DNA of 64,000 bases, taken from the NCBI GenBank assembly GCA_028280415.1, contig JANQLV010000045.1, forward strand, positions 148,001 through 212,000. The letters are read 5' to 3'. Positions 42,340-52,072 of the stretch are shown here, one piece after another. The notes beneath the pieces are model-generated. The model saw only the letters and a list, made by a program, of their open reading frames with translations, was not told the origin of the DNA and did no database searches. The stretch's first letter is position 1. Each line of letters begins with the position of its first letter. The stretch comes from Saprospiraceae bacterium (GTDB lineage Bacteria; Bacteroidota; Bacteroidia; Chitinophagales; Saprospiraceae). The position numbers were made by a program, and so were the translations under genes.

Positions 42340-43566
42340 ATGTCTATGAAAATCCTGCATACAGCGGACTGGCATCTGGGTCAGAAGTTTTTATATAATG
42401 ATCGGGAATCCGAACATCAGAAAGCCCTGGAATGGTTATTAGAGCTGATTAAGCGTGAAGATGTAGACCTGTTGATCATCGCCGGTGATGTATTCGATAT
42501 TGGAAATCCGCCTAATTATGCCCGTAGTATGTATTATAATTTTCTGGTGAACCTCCAGCGTACCTGCTGCAGACATGTAGTAATTATTGGCGGCAACCAT
42601 GATTCTCCCGCCATGTTAAATGCCCCCAGGGAAGTTTTAAAAACCTTGAATATTCATGTAATTGGTGCTGCGACCGGAAATTTAGAAGATGAAATTATTA
42701 TTTTAAAAAATGATCAGGGAATCGAAGAAGCAATTGTAGCCGCAGTACCTTTTTTGAGAGACCGGGATTTAAAAGTCAGCATAGCGGGGGAAAGTGCTTT
42801 GGAAAGAATCGAACGCATCAAGCAAGGTATTTATAAACACTATAATGATATTGGCGAACTCCTGAAAAAGTATTCGGAGATCAATATTCCGATCATTGTC
42901 ACCGGACATCTTTATGCCAAAGGTGCGATTGCCTCAGATAAGCAGGATAATATTTACATTGGCAATATGGAAAACATTGAGGCGGAAGATTTCCCTCCTG
43001 TCTTTAATTATGTAGCATTAGGACATTTGCATCGAGCACAAGTAGTAGGTGGAATGTATCATGTACGCTACTCTGGTTCTCTTATTCCGCTGAGTTTTAG
43101 CGAAATCGCGGATAACAAGTCTGTTACGCTCATCCATTTTGAAGGGAAAAAAATGAAGGAGGGAATTAGAGAAATTCCGATTCCATTATTTCGGAAACTG
43201 CAAACCGTGCAGGGTGATCTGGAAAAAGTTCAGAAAAAACTGGATAAGATAAACCAGGATTTGAATCCGGAACATTTAAAAGCATGGATCGAAGTCATTA
43301 TCGACACGGAGCAAATTATTCCAAACTTGGATGGCCTCTTAAGAGAATATGCAAAAGACATGCATTTGGAATTAATGAAAATCAGAACCAATCGAAAACA
43401 TTTTAGCCTGGATATGCAAACGCCTGAACTCAATCTCGATGATTTGAATCCGGAGGAAGTATTCCGAAAAAAATGTGAAAGTTACGGCAGTCCTCCGGAA
43501 GAAATGGATGATTTAATGAGTACTTTCAAAGCTTTGCAAAACTGGATGGAGGAACAAGATGAATAG
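42340..43566 (+). CDS. sbcD: Exonuclease SbcCD subunit D
   Basis: The 408-residue Mre11-like nuclease shows all metallophosphoesterase motifs: HTADWHLG, AGDVFDIGN, GGNHDSPA, VTGHLY and LGHLHRAQ. With SbcC it cleaves DNA hairpins and protein-blocked ends as an ATP-driven 3'-5' exonuclease and endonuclease. It is 52 bp upstream of sbcC on the same strand, the normal arrangement. The C-terminal part (about 285-400) is the cap and the SbcC-binding region. Confidence 0.94.
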   Translation: MSMKILHTADWHLGQKFLYNDRESEHQKALEWLLELIKREDVDLLIIAGDVFDIGNPPNYARSMYYNFLVNLQRTCCRHVVIIGGNHDSPAMLNAPREVLKTLNIHVIGAATGNLEDEIIILKNDQGIEEAIVAAVPFLRDRDLKVSIAGESALERIERIKQGIYKHYNDIGELLKKYSEINIPIIVTGHLYAKGAIASDKQDNIYIGNMENIEAEDFPPVFNYVALGHLHRAQVVGGMYHVRYSGSLIPLSFSEIADNKSVTLIHFEGKKMKEGIREIPIPLFRKLQTVQGDLEKVQKKLDKINQDLNPEHLKAWIEVIIDTEQIIPNLDGLLREYAKDMHLELMKIRTNRKHFSLDMQTPELNLDDLNPEEVFRKKCESYGSPPEEMDDLMSTFKALQNWMEEQDE

Positions 43567-43602
43567 GCCTGCTTTATTAAGCACTGAACGACGAGGGAGT
43601 TA

Positions 43603-43617
43603 TAGCGAATAACGAAC
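43603..43617 (+). repeat. Heptad-type short repeat before sbcC
   Basis: TAGCGAATAACGAAC, one substitution from TAGCGAATAGCGAAC at 60159-60173. Both stand in strings of degenerate 7-nt units (GAATAGC/GAATAAC/GAACAAC). Confidence 0.5.
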
Positions 43618-43618
43618 T

Positions 43619-46600
43619 ATGAAGATACTAAACATAGGCATCAAAAATCTGAACTCGCTTAAATTGGAAACAAGAATTGCCTTGGATCAAGCACCCATTG
43701 CAAGCAGTGGCCTTTTTGCAATTACCGGAGACACTGGCGCGGGCAAGACAACTTTGCTGGATGCCATCACTCTGGCACTCTATGGCCGAATTCACCGAAA
43801 CAAAGATGTCAAGGAGGTACTTTCATACGGGGCTACAGAATGTTATGCCGAGGTAGAGTTTTTAGTTAAAAAAGATACTTACCGTGCTTCCTGGAGATTG
43901 TGGAGATCGAGGGGAAAAACGGATGGCAAAATTCAGGGGCCGGAACGCAAACTGGCGAAATGGGACGTGGATAAAAACAATTTTATCGACATTGCCGAAA
44001 AGATCCGGGAAGTCGATGAAAAAGTGGAATCTATAACTGGTCTGGATTACGATCGCTTTTCAAGATCGGTGGTTTTATCCCAGGGAGATTTTGCTGCTTT
44101 CCTGAAATCCGGAGAAAAAGAACGCAGTGATTTACTGGAGCGAATTACCGGAACAGAAATTTATTCCGAGCTGTCCAAAGCTGCTTACGAGAAGCACAAA
44201 ATCGAGAAAGAGAAGCTCGAAGATTTGAAAAAAGAACAGGCAGCTTTACAATTACTGGATAAAGAGGCAATAAAAGAACTCCAGCAACAATTAAAATCGC
44301 TTGGGCAAAAGGCAAAAGCTGAAAAAAGTATTATTGATCATTATCAGCAAATTATCCAATGGTTACAACATTTAGAGAAGCTGGAAACTCAAAAACAAAG
44401 CTTCGAGACCGCTTTCCGGGAAATCAATGCGGAAAAAGAAGCCTCCAAAGCAGATCAGGAACGCATTGATTTACATCTAAAAGCTGTTCCTTTTAAAACC
44501 ATGTTTGAAAAAACAGTGGAAATCCAACAACAACTTAATGCTCATCAGCAAAAATCTAGTCAGTTAGCTCAAACAAATGCTTCTTTAAAAGAAAAAGAAA
44601 ATCCTCTCCAGAAACTATTGGAAAGCCACCGCAAAGCTTCATTATTACTCAAAAAAGAATGGGATGAAAAATCGCCTCTGGTAGATCAAATCATCGCGCT
44701 CGACATTCAAATCCGGGAAAAGGAAATCCCTTTTCTTAAAAACAAAAATGATCTCCGGGAACTAAAGGAATCTTATCAACATACCAAGGGGCAACATTTA
44801 CAAGTCTCAAAAAATCTGGAAGACTATCAACAAAAATTACAATCGGCAAAAGACTGGCTGGAGGCTCAAAAGCATCTGACTTCCATTGTCGAAGATAGTC
44901 CTCGCATCGATCAATCCTACGCTACGTTAAATGCCGAGTATCAAAAACAGTTGGCTCTAAAAGAAGAACATCAATCTCTTAAAAAACAGATCGAAGAACT
45001 GGAAGGCGAACAAAGCAAGATCAATGAGACGATTCAATCGGCCAATCAGAAACTGAAAGAAGTTTTATTCCGCTTTACAGAGCAAAGCCCGGAACAATAT
45101 GTTAAAAGCCGAACGGAATTATTACAAAAGCTAAGTACAGATATTGATGATCTGACTAATAATAATCAAAACCTGCAACAACTGAAATTATTAAATGACC
45201 AGTATCAGGAATTATTACAGGAACTCAATGTTTTTGAAGCGAAATTAGAACATCTTAAGCAAGAAGAACTGGATATCCATAAACGCCTGATGACCGCAAT
45301 GGATATAGTTGATGAACTGAAAGAGCGTCTGGATTTCAAGCGGCAGGTTTATGAGCAACAAAATATGATTGCCAATTACGAAAAAGATCGCGCTACTTTA
45401 AAAGAGGGAGAGCCATGCCCACTCTGCTTTTCTGAAACTCATCCTTTCAGAGAAAAGCAGTTTAAGCCTTATATCGATCAGGCGGCAAAAGAACTCCGGC
45501 AAACGGAAGAACAATACGATCTGATTTATCAAGATTATCGACTTTTGATGAACCGCCAGAAAGATATAGAATTGCAGATCGAAAATCTTGCAGGAAATGA
45601 AGTGAAACAATTGAGCGGAGCTGTAGAGGTGCAGTTTAAGAAAATCGTACAATTTGAAGAACGAATCAGTCAAATTGCTCCCGAACTTGCTATCGAAGAT
45701 TTTGCGCTGGCCCGACAAAATATCATCAATCGAAAAATCACCCAGTTTGAAGACCAGCTAAAAAACTTAAAAAACACCCGAAACCAATTAATCGAACTCG
45801 ATCGGATTCTTAATGAGCAGGAGAAAATGCTCAAATTACGGGAAGATAAGAAATCAGAGCTTGCAATGAAGCTGGTGCAGCTTAATGAGCAGTTTAGACT
45901 ATTGGAAAGGCAACTAGCCGAATCAGAAACAACTTTTAAAAAAGAATCCAAAGCACTTAATCAAATTTTAAAAAGGTATGGAAAAAGCTTTGAGATAGAA
46001 AACGAAAAAGCAACCAGAACAGAGCTCAACGAATTGCGCAAAGCATTTGAATCGAGACAAAATGAAAAACAGGAGCTGGAAACTGCATCCGGTCTGGCCC
46101 AACAGGAAATGCTTCAACTTCGTAAACAACTGGATAGTTTTCAGAAAAATATTGAAATACAGGAGGCCGCTATTGTAAAAGCCGAAACAGCTATACAGGC
46201 TGATAAAACAGAGCGCATTGCCCTCTTCGGAGAAACTGATCCAAAGGTTTTTAAAGAAAATTTTTCACAAAAAACGAGTTTACAGGAAAGCCTTTTAAAA
46301 GAAACAGAAAACAATTGGAATCAGCTACAACTGGAAATAAGAACCAATACGACTCAAATCGAAGAAAATCAAAAACAGCTCAAACGCTTGGAGGAGAATT
46401 TGCAGATGAATAATATCCGACTGGAAAAAGCGATCGATGAAAGTACGTTTGAAAACCCTGAATCAATACAGGCTGCTTTTTTAACAGAAGAAGTTTTTGC
46501 GACACTACAAAGCAAACAGGAATCTTTAAAAGAAAATCTTCTAAAAATTCAACAGGACCTGAAAACCACCCTTGCCAATCTGGAAAAAGAAAAAGCCAAA

Positions 46601-47278
46601 GCATTAAGTACAAAACCGGAAGCAGAAATTTTGGTTCTCCTGAAAGACAGAGAACAATCTTATCAAGAAATACAACAGCAAATCGGGGCGATCAACGAAC
46701 AATTGAATCATAATGAGCGGCAGACAGCGATGGCTAAAACACTCCTTGAGGAAATAGGTCTGCAATACAGTGAATTCAATCGCTGGGCCAAACTAAATGA
46801 TATCATCGGTCAATCGGATGGCAAAAAATTCAGGGTATTTGCTCAGGGGCTTACCCTGAAGAAGCTGGCTACCCTTGCAAATCGCCATTTACGGGATCTG
46901 AATGATCGCTATTACATCAATAAACGAAGCGATGAAGATTTGGAACTGGAGATAATTGATACTTACCAGGCGGACAATATCCGTTCGATGAATACCCTCT
47001 CCGGGGGAGAAAGCTTTCTGGTCAGTTTGTCTCTGGCACTTGGCCTTTCTGATCTGGCGGGCCGTAATACTACGATCAATTCCCTTTTTATTGATGAAGG
47101 ATTTGGCACCCTGGATGAAGCCACGCTCGATTTGGCCATCTCCACTTTAGAAAACCTCCAGTCATCTGGCAAGACAATTGGAGTAATATCCCATGTAAAA
47201 GCATTAAAAGAACGAATCGGTACACAAATTATGATACAAAAAACCGGAAGCGGCTTTAGCGAGATTAGAATTGTATAA
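43619..47278 (+). CDS. sbcC: Exonuclease SbcCD subunit C, SMC-like ATPase
   Basis: The 1219-residue Rad50-like protein has Walker A GDTGAGKTTLLDA near residue 37 and two long coiled-coil arms (about 180-570 and 625-1020) joined by a zinc hook CPLC (Cys600, Cys603). The C-terminal lobe has signature LSGGESFLVSLSLALGL and Walker B SLFIDEGFGTLDE. It bridges and gates DNA ends for SbcD. Length is typical to slightly long. Very high Glu/Lys/Gln content reflects the coiled coils. Confidence 0.95.
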   Translation: MKILNIGIKNLNSLKLETRIALDQAPIASSGLFAITGDTGAGKTTLLDAITLALYGRIHRNKDVKEVLSYGATECYAEVEFLVKKDTYRASWRLWRSRGKTDGKIQGPERKLAKWDVDKNNFIDIAEKIREVDEKVESITGLDYDRFSRSVVLSQGDFAAFLKSGEKERSDLLERITGTEIYSELSKAAYEKHKIEKEKLEDLKKEQAALQLLDKEAIKELQQQLKSLGQKAKAEKSIIDHYQQIIQWLQHLEKLETQKQSFETAFREINAEKEASKADQERIDLHLKAVPFKTMFEKTVEIQQQLNAHQQKSSQLAQTNASLKEKENPLQKLLESHRKASLLLKKEWDEKSPLVDQIIALDIQIREKEIPFLKNKNDLRELKESYQHTKGQHLQVSKNLEDYQQKLQSAKDWLEAQKHLTSIVEDSPRIDQSYATLNAEYQKQLALKEEHQSLKKQIEELEGEQSKINETIQSANQKLKEVLFRFTEQSPEQYVKSRTELLQKLSTDIDDLTNNNQNLQQLKLLNDQYQELLQELNVFEAKLEHLKQEELDIHKRLMTAMDIVDELKERLDFKRQVYEQQNMIANYEKDRATLKEGEPCPLCFSETHPFREKQFKPYIDQAAKELRQTEEQYDLIYQDYRLLMNRQKDIELQIENLAGNEVKQLSGAVEVQFKKIVQFEERISQIAPELAIEDFALARQNIINRKITQFEDQLKNLKNTRNQLIELDRILNEQEKMLKLREDKKSELAMKLVQLNEQFRLLERQLAESETTFKKESKALNQILKRYGKSFEIENEKATRTELNELRKAFESRQNEKQELETASGLAQQEMLQLRKQLDSFQKNIEIQEAAIVKAETAIQADKTERIALFGETDPKVFKENFSQKTSLQESLLKETENNWNQLQLEIRTNTTQIEENQKQLKRLEENLQMNNIRLEKAIDESTFENPESIQAAFLTEEVFATLQSKQESLKENLLKIQQDLKTTLANLEKEKAKALSTKPEAEILVLLKDREQSYQEIQQQIGAINEQLNHNERQTAMAKTLLEEIGLQYSEFNRWAKLNDIIGQSDGKKFRVFAQGLTLKKLATLANRHLRDLNDRYYINKRSDEDLELEIIDTYQADNIRSMNTLSGGESFLVSLSLALGLSDLAGRNTTINSLFIDEGFGTLDEATLDLAISTLENLQSSGKTIGVISHVKALKERIGTQIMIQKTGSGFSEIRIV

Positions 47279-47380
47279 GATTAATTTAGTTTTTTCCATA
47301 TCTAATCTTTAAATCATGATCTTCCGTCGAACTATGGAGCGAATACCGCAGTTTTTCTTTAATTTGCAAGGAACAAATCA

Positions 47381-47430
47381 TAATTATTAATGGATAAGCA
47401 TCATTGATAATTGATAAATGACAATTGAAA
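47381..47430 (+). repeat. Degenerate heptanucleotide repeat (ATTGATA type)
   Basis: About seven imperfect 7-nt units related to ATTGATA/ATGGATA run through the leader of the next gene and overlap the first, rejected, ATG at 47418. Such low-complexity strings occur in intergenic DNA of several phyla. Confidence 0.5.
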
Positions 47431-47441
47431 ATCGATTTTTG

Positions 47442-48296
47442 ATGAAACAACTACATTTGATAACGGCCTTATTCATCAGCATTTCGGCTATTGCCCAGTC
47501 AGGAACAACCCTTGATGAATACCGATACCTTAGCAAAGGTTATGTCTACCAAATTGAAATGGGACTTGATGCCCAAAAAGAGGGTTATTCTGTCAAAAAC
47601 CTGTTTCAGGCTTCTAACGGAGCGGAGTTGGTCGGTTTGTATAAAAAAGGAAATAGCACACCAAGGGCTTTATTGGTCATCATTAATAAAACAGAAGATA
47701 AATTCACCTATGTCTGCGTCCCTAATAATGCAGCAGATAAGCGTGTAAAGGACCTGGCGGAAAAAGACCGTACGCTCATTCATCCTCAGCAGCAGCAAAA
47801 TTATTATGAAGCACTTGTTGAGTTTTTGTTCCAGTCCCTGTCTGATCCCGCGCATAGTGATATGGTGGTTTTCTCCAACTCGAAAAACCCGATCAGAACT
47901 AAGCCAGCTATTTATCAAAACGATGAAACATTAGTGAGCCGAAGTGCTAATATAGATCAGTATCTCGATCCGAAAAGCACTTCAAAAGAAGAAAAAACGC
48001 AGCAAATCAAAGGCGGCAATATGAAAGCATCCACCAAAACGGTGTATGGAGAACTGGCGGGCCGGACGATCGTACAAGCGGAGGAAGCTTATGCCCGGTC
48101 TTCTAAAAGAGGGGTCGTAGCAATTAAGATTTGTGTGGATAAAGAAGGAAATATAAAAAGCGCAAAATTCACACAACGCGGCTCTACCACTTTCGATTCT
48201 TACCTCAAGAAAATCGCATTGGAAGCAGCAAAAAGTATTAAATTCGCGGCTAATGACATCCCCGAGCAATGCGGGATCGTTAACTATAAATTTTAA
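47442..48296 (+). CDS. Exported protein with TonB C-terminal-like domain
   Basis: About 284 residues from ATG at 47442, which opens a signal peptide (KQLHLITALFISISAIAQ); an ATG at 47418 lies inside a repeat and would add eight residues. Residues about 25-130 form an unrecognised domain and 190-284 a TonB_C fold (RTIVQAEEAYARSSKRGVVAIKICVDKEG split at the strand-turn, ending CGIVNYKF). It lacks the N-terminal membrane anchor and proline-rich linker of true TonB, so energy transduction is unlikely; a periplasmic binding role is inferred. Followed at 31 bp by the coiled-coil gene and then the PspA-like gene, all co-oriented. Confidence 0.75.
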   Translation: MKQLHLITALFISISAIAQSGTTLDEYRYLSKGYVYQIEMGLDAQKEGYSVKNLFQASNGAELVGLYKKGNSTPRALLVIINKTEDKFTYVCVPNNAADKRVKDLAEKDRTLIHPQQQQNYYEALVEFLFQSLSDPAHSDMVVFSNSKNPIRTKPAIYQNDETLVSRSANIDQYLDPKSTSKEEKTQQIKGGNMKASTKTVYGELAGRTIVQAEEAYARSSKRGVVAIKICVDKEGNIKSAKFTQRGSTTFDSYLKKIALEAAKSIKFAANDIPEQCGIVNYKF

Positions 48297-48327
48297 AGAC
48301 TAACATCAAACTACATAACAGAAATCA

Positions 48328-48879
48328 ATGCAAAAAGACCTGAAAACACTATTTGGTAAAGATCACGGACTGGATCAGAAAAGTGTAGAATTTTTAACCA
48401 ATGCACTAGAAAAAAGTAACCGGCCGGGTTTTGATTATATCGAGTTTAAACAGAGCCTCGGAGCTTTGGCACAAATGAACCTGGATGAAGAAACTGCTTT
48501 CAAATCAGCATTCGCTACCGCTTCTACCGTTGGTCTGACTAAAATGAAATTGCTGGAAACCGCTGAGCATTATAAAAAAGTACTGAAAGATGAAAAAACG
48601 CAATTTGACGTTGCGCTCCAAAAGCAGATGAGTCAGCGAGTTGCTTCAAAAGAACAGGAAATAGAGAAATTAAAAGAGCAGATTACAAAACACGAAGAAA
48701 AAATTGCTCAGCTTCGCGAACAAATTGATAAATACCAGTCTACTATTGATGGAGCAGATGCTCAAATACAAAAAGCCAAGCAAAAAATAGATTCAACCCG
48801 TATTAGTTTTGAAGGTACGCACCAAAGCATCATCAATCAGGTTGAAAAAGATATTGAAAATATCCAGCGCTATTTGTAA
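48328..48879 (+). CDS. Hypothetical coiled-coil protein
   Basis: The 183-residue protein has no signal or membrane helix. Residues 1-95 are helical with a hydrophobic core pattern; residues about 95-183 form a strong coiled coil (KEQEIEKLKEQITKHEEKIA and onward). It lies between the TonB_C-like gene and the PspA-like membrane protein gene, with gaps of 31 and 58 bp. The simplest reading is a soluble partner of the downstream protein. Family not recognised. Confidence 0.65.
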   Translation: MQKDLKTLFGKDHGLDQKSVEFLTNALEKSNRPGFDYIEFKQSLGALAQMNLDEETAFKSAFATASTVGLTKMKLLETAEHYKKVLKDEKTQFDVALQKQMSQRVASKEQEIEKLKEQITKHEEKIAQLREQIDKYQSTIDGADAQIQKAKQKIDSTRISFEGTHQSIINQVEKDIENIQRYL

Positions 48880-48937
48880 TTCGCTCTAGCTTATTTTATA
48901 TTTATAACATACTATTTTAATCAAAACACAATAAAAA

Positions 48938-49954
48938 ATGTCTGATTTAACTCCGATTGATACGGATCAGTTTAAAAAGAAATCATTTTGGCAGCGTCCG
49001 GAAGGCACAACCGGGACTATTTTAGGAATCGCTCTTTTGGGAGCGCTGGGTTATGGCTTATTTCTTATTATGCCAGCTTTGATAGCCTTTACACAAAATG
49101 TCCTCTATCTGGCCGTCATGCTTTTGGTACTCGCTGCAATTATTTATATGGTACTGGATCCTAAAATGCGCAACCTGTTTTGGTATGGATACAAAAGCAT
49201 CATGCGTTGGATAACCGGTGTTTTCGTCACTATTGACCCTATTGGTATTCTAAAAAACTACGTGGATGACCTTACAAATAATCTACGCAAAATGAGTACA
49301 CAAATCGGTAATATCCGGGGGCAAATGCGCAAGCTTAAAACTATTATGAACGAAAATGAAGCGGAGATTGATAATAATATGAAACTGGCTTCCATGGCCA
49401 AGCGCAAGGGAAATGATAAGCAAGTTATGCTTTCTACCCGAAAAGCGGCTCGCCTCAAAGATAGTAATGCGAAATATCAGAGCCTTTATTCCAAGATGGA
49501 GGTCATGCATAAAATCCTGAGTAAAATGTACCAAAATTCTGAAATCCTTTTAGAGGACACCAAGGATCAGGTCAAACTCAAGGAACAGGAGCGCAAAGCC
49601 ATCCGGGCTTCTCATTCAGCAATGTCTTCAGCTATGAGTGTTATTTCCGGTGATCCGGATAAAAGAGCAATGTTTGACATGGCTCTGGAAGCTATTGCCG
49701 ATGATGTTTCCAATAAAGTAGGTGAAATGGAGCGCTTTATGGATATGTCTGCCAGCTTTATGGATTCGGTTGACTTGCAAAATGGTGTATTCGAAGAAGA
49801 AGGACTTAGAATGCTCGAAAAATTTGAAAAAGAGAGTACATTACTATTGCTCGGCAACGATTCCGGTGAAACGCTTGATCTTAACACTCCTACTGCCGAT
49901 CCGGAGGTAAGGGAAAGTGGAAGTGATAGTTCCTACGAAAATCTATTTGATTAA
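48938..49954 (+). CDS. Membrane protein with PspA/ESCRT-III-like helical domain
   Basis: The 338-residue protein has two or three N-terminal helices in the membrane (about 25-75, GTILGIALLGALGYGLFLIM and VLYLAVMLLVLAAIIYMV), then a long helical hairpin region (about 105-290). The order of features recalls PspA/IM30: a DP step into the first helix (IDPIGILKNYVDDL), a long charged helix, a lysine/arginine-rich turn (RKGNDKQVMLSTRKAARLKD) resembling the PspA ALLKEREDLARAAL segment, and later helices. The C-terminal tail is acidic and probably disordered. Homology is suggested by pattern only. Classical PspA lacks the membrane anchor, so this would be a fused form. Last gene of the three-gene set. 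Confidence 0.6.
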   Translation: MSDLTPIDTDQFKKKSFWQRPEGTTGTILGIALLGALGYGLFLIMPALIAFTQNVLYLAVMLLVLAAIIYMVLDPKMRNLFWYGYKSIMRWITGVFVTIDPIGILKNYVDDLTNNLRKMSTQIGNIRGQMRKLKTIMNENEAEIDNNMKLASMAKRKGNDKQVMLSTRKAARLKDSNAKYQSLYSKMEVMHKILSKMYQNSEILLEDTKDQVKLKEQERKAIRASHSAMSSAMSVISGDPDKRAMFDMALEAIADDVSNKVGEMERFMDMSASFMDSVDLQNGVFEEEGLRMLEKFEKESTLLLLGNDSGETLDLNTPTADPEVRESGSDSSYENLFD

Positions 49955-50037
49955 CAGTATTCAGAAACATTGGTCCATCCCGAATTTTAGCATTTCAAAG
50001 GGGATTGAAGTTTTTAAGTTCCTTAGAAGAGGTGTCA

Positions 50038-50091
50038 GGTTTTAGGTATTGGGTAACCTGGAATACCTAAAACCACCCAATGCCTAAGACC
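50038..50091. repeat. Palindromic element with alternative pairings, between convergent genes
   Basis: GGTTTTAGGTATTGGGT pairs with ACCCAATGCCTAAGACC (17 bp, two G-U). Inside the loop an ATACCTAAAACC copy can pair instead with GGTTTTAGGTAT over 12 bp, so two hairpins compete. No U tract follows on either strand. It may terminate both neighbours, and related half-sites occur at 9744-9766 and 20376-20387. Confidence 0.55.
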
Positions 50092-50156
50092 TATTAACCT
50101 AGTGAAACTTAAGCATCCGAGATATGGACGCCTATGGCATTTTTTACATGCGCCGC

Positions 50157-51257
50157 CTATGCTCCTATACGAAGCCTTTCTCCATGTCCAAAGGATTTGA
50201 GTACTTTCACATGTGATCCGACTGCCCGACTGAGACGTTGATATTCGTGATAAGGGAGATTAAATTCTTCTACCGTTTGTTTAACGATTTTAGAAATTTC
50301 CGGATAATGAATATGACATATATGCGGAAAAAGGTGATGCTCGATTTGAAAATTCAGGCCGCCGACGCACCAGGTAATAAATTTATTTTTAGTAGAAAAA
50401 TTGGCAGTTGTCCGAATCTGATGAATGGCCCAGGTATTTTCTGAAATTCCATCTTCCTCTGCTTCAAAATGCTCTGGTCCTTCCACTACATGCGCTAACT
50501 GGAATACTACAGTAATCAAAAAACCTGCTATAACATGCATAATAATAAACCCGAGTATGACGATCGCCCAATGCGCTCCAAACCAAAGCGGTATTCCTAT
50601 TATATAGAGATAGTACAAAGCTTTACTAATAATCATCACAATCGTTTCCTGAACCGGATTAAAGCCGCTTTTCTTAGTCAAGCCAGTAGAATTATACTGA
50701 TATAATTGTTTAAAATCTTTCGAAATCACCCAGCTAAGTGTTGCAAAGCAGTAAAGAAAAAAGGCGTAGATATGTTGAAAGCGATGATAGCCTCTCAATT
50801 TTCCATGTGGCGACAATCTTAAAAAAGGTTTATCATCAATATCTTCGTCGAGGTGATAAACATTCGTATATGAATGATGCAGAACATTATGCTGTACTTT
50901 CCAGGTAAAGGTACTCCCTCCAACCAGATTCATACTATAACTTAGAACCTTATTCACCCAGGGCTTTTTTGAATATGCCCCATGATTCGAGTCATGCATA
51001 ATGCATAAGCCAATTCCAGACATCGCAAAACCAAGGATGGTATAGCCCAGTAACACTAACCAGGAACTAGAAGCTCCGGCCAGTATCAAAGCATATCCTC
51101 CGAAATAAGCGCCGAAAATCACTGCTGTTTTCAGATACATTTTCGAATTTCCAGTTTTGGCAATCTGATTATCTACAAAATAATTATTGACACGTTGGCG
51201 AAGGGTTTTGAAAAAATTCGTAGAATCTTTTCTGGAAAAACGCATGGAGTATTGCAT
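50157..51257 (-). CDS. Membrane fatty acid desaturase
   Basis: The 366-residue protein has the three histidine boxes of membrane desaturases: HDSNH near residue 89, HNVLHH near 124 and QIEHHLFPH near 306, with four or more membrane helices. The Gln replacing His before the third box is typical of front-end desaturases and related bacterial acyl-CoA or acyl-lipid enzymes. It introduces a double bond into acyl chains using di-iron chemistry; substrate and position are not determined. Transcribed alone. Confidence 0.9.
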   Translation of the reverse strand: MQYSMRFSRKDSTNFFKTLRQRVNNYFVDNQIAKTGNSKMYLKTAVIFGAYFGGYALILAGASSSWLVLLGYTILGFAMSGIGLCIMHDSNHGAYSKKPWVNKVLSYSMNLVGGSTFTWKVQHNVLHHSYTNVYHLDEDIDDKPFLRLSPHGKLRGYHRFQHIYAFFLYCFATLSWVISKDFKQLYQYNSTGLTKKSGFNPVQETIVMIISKALYYLYIIGIPLWFGAHWAIVILGFIIMHVIAGFLITVVFQLAHVVEGPEHFEAEEDGISENTWAIHQIRTTANFSTKNKFITWCVGGLNFQIEHHLFPHICHIHYPEISKIVKQTVEEFNLPYHEYQRLSRAVGSHVKVLKSFGHGERLRIGA

Positions 51258-51405
51258 AATAGTTTTTTCTGTTCTCTCACAAGATATTAGGTAATGAACA
51301 AATATCTCTATTATTGGTGAGAATCTTTCTAAAATATCTTAATTTAATACTTTTTAAAAAAAATAATTTTATTGAACTGGCTCTGAATTATTTAACGGAT
51401 ATAAA

Positions 51406-52056
51406 ATGAAAAATATAATCATCACCGGAGCTACCGGTATGGTAGGTGGAATTGTACTAAAAAAAGCCTTGTCGGATCCTGAAATCTCCAAAATCACCTC
51501 TATTTCCAGAAAAGCGATCGGAATAAAAAACGATAAGTTAATCGAAGTATTGCATCAGGACTTTTCAGACTTTGATGGTTTGGAAAAGCATTTCGTAAAT
51601 CAGGATATTGCATATTTCTGTTTGGGAGTGTATACCGGACAGGTGCCCGACGATCTATTCAAAAAAATTACCGTTGATTTTACCAAAAGTTTTGCCGATG
51701 CTTTGAAAACAGGCAGCCCCAATGCCCGTTTCTGCTTTCTGAGTGGGCAGGGAGCTGATCCAAAAGAAAAAAGCAGGCTTTCATTTGCCAGATACAAAGG
51801 GATGGCCGAGAACTATCTGATAGCTCTGCATTTCGGTGGTTTGCATATTTTCCGTCCGGGTTATATCTATCCCGTAGAAAAACGTAAAGAACCCAATTTT
51901 AGTTATCGCTTAATGCGAAGTCTATATCCTTTTATGAAACTCATTTATTCTGGTGGAGTTATAACCTCGGAAGAACTTGCCGGCTCCATGTTTAAAGCGG
52001 GAAAATACGGAACAGACAAAATGATTCTGGAAAACAGGGAAATCAAAATGATTTAA
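51406..52056 (+). CDS. NAD(P)-binding Rossmann protein, atypical short-chain/epimerase-like
   Basis: The 216-residue protein has the dinucleotide-binding motif ITGATGMVGGIVLKKAL and the later FLSGQGADPKEKSRLSFARYKG, where the catalytic Tyr-x3-Lys of extended SDRs would be (RYKG only). It therefore resembles NmrA/HSCARG-like and nucleoside-sugar-epimerase-like short proteins. Substrate unknown. Convergent with the DUF1905 gene, with a 16-bp gap. Confidence 0.75.
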   Translation: MKNIIITGATGMVGGIVLKKALSDPEISKITSISRKAIGIKNDKLIEVLHQDFSDFDGLEKHFVNQDIAYFCLGVYTGQVPDDLFKKITVDFTKSFADALKTGSPNARFCFLSGQGADPKEKSRLSFARYKGMAENYLIALHFGGLHIFRPGYIYPVEKRKEPNFSYRLMRSLYPFMKLIYSGGVITSEELAGSMFKAGKYGTDKMILENREIKMI

Positions 52057-52072
52057 AGAACCTGTCAAAAAA

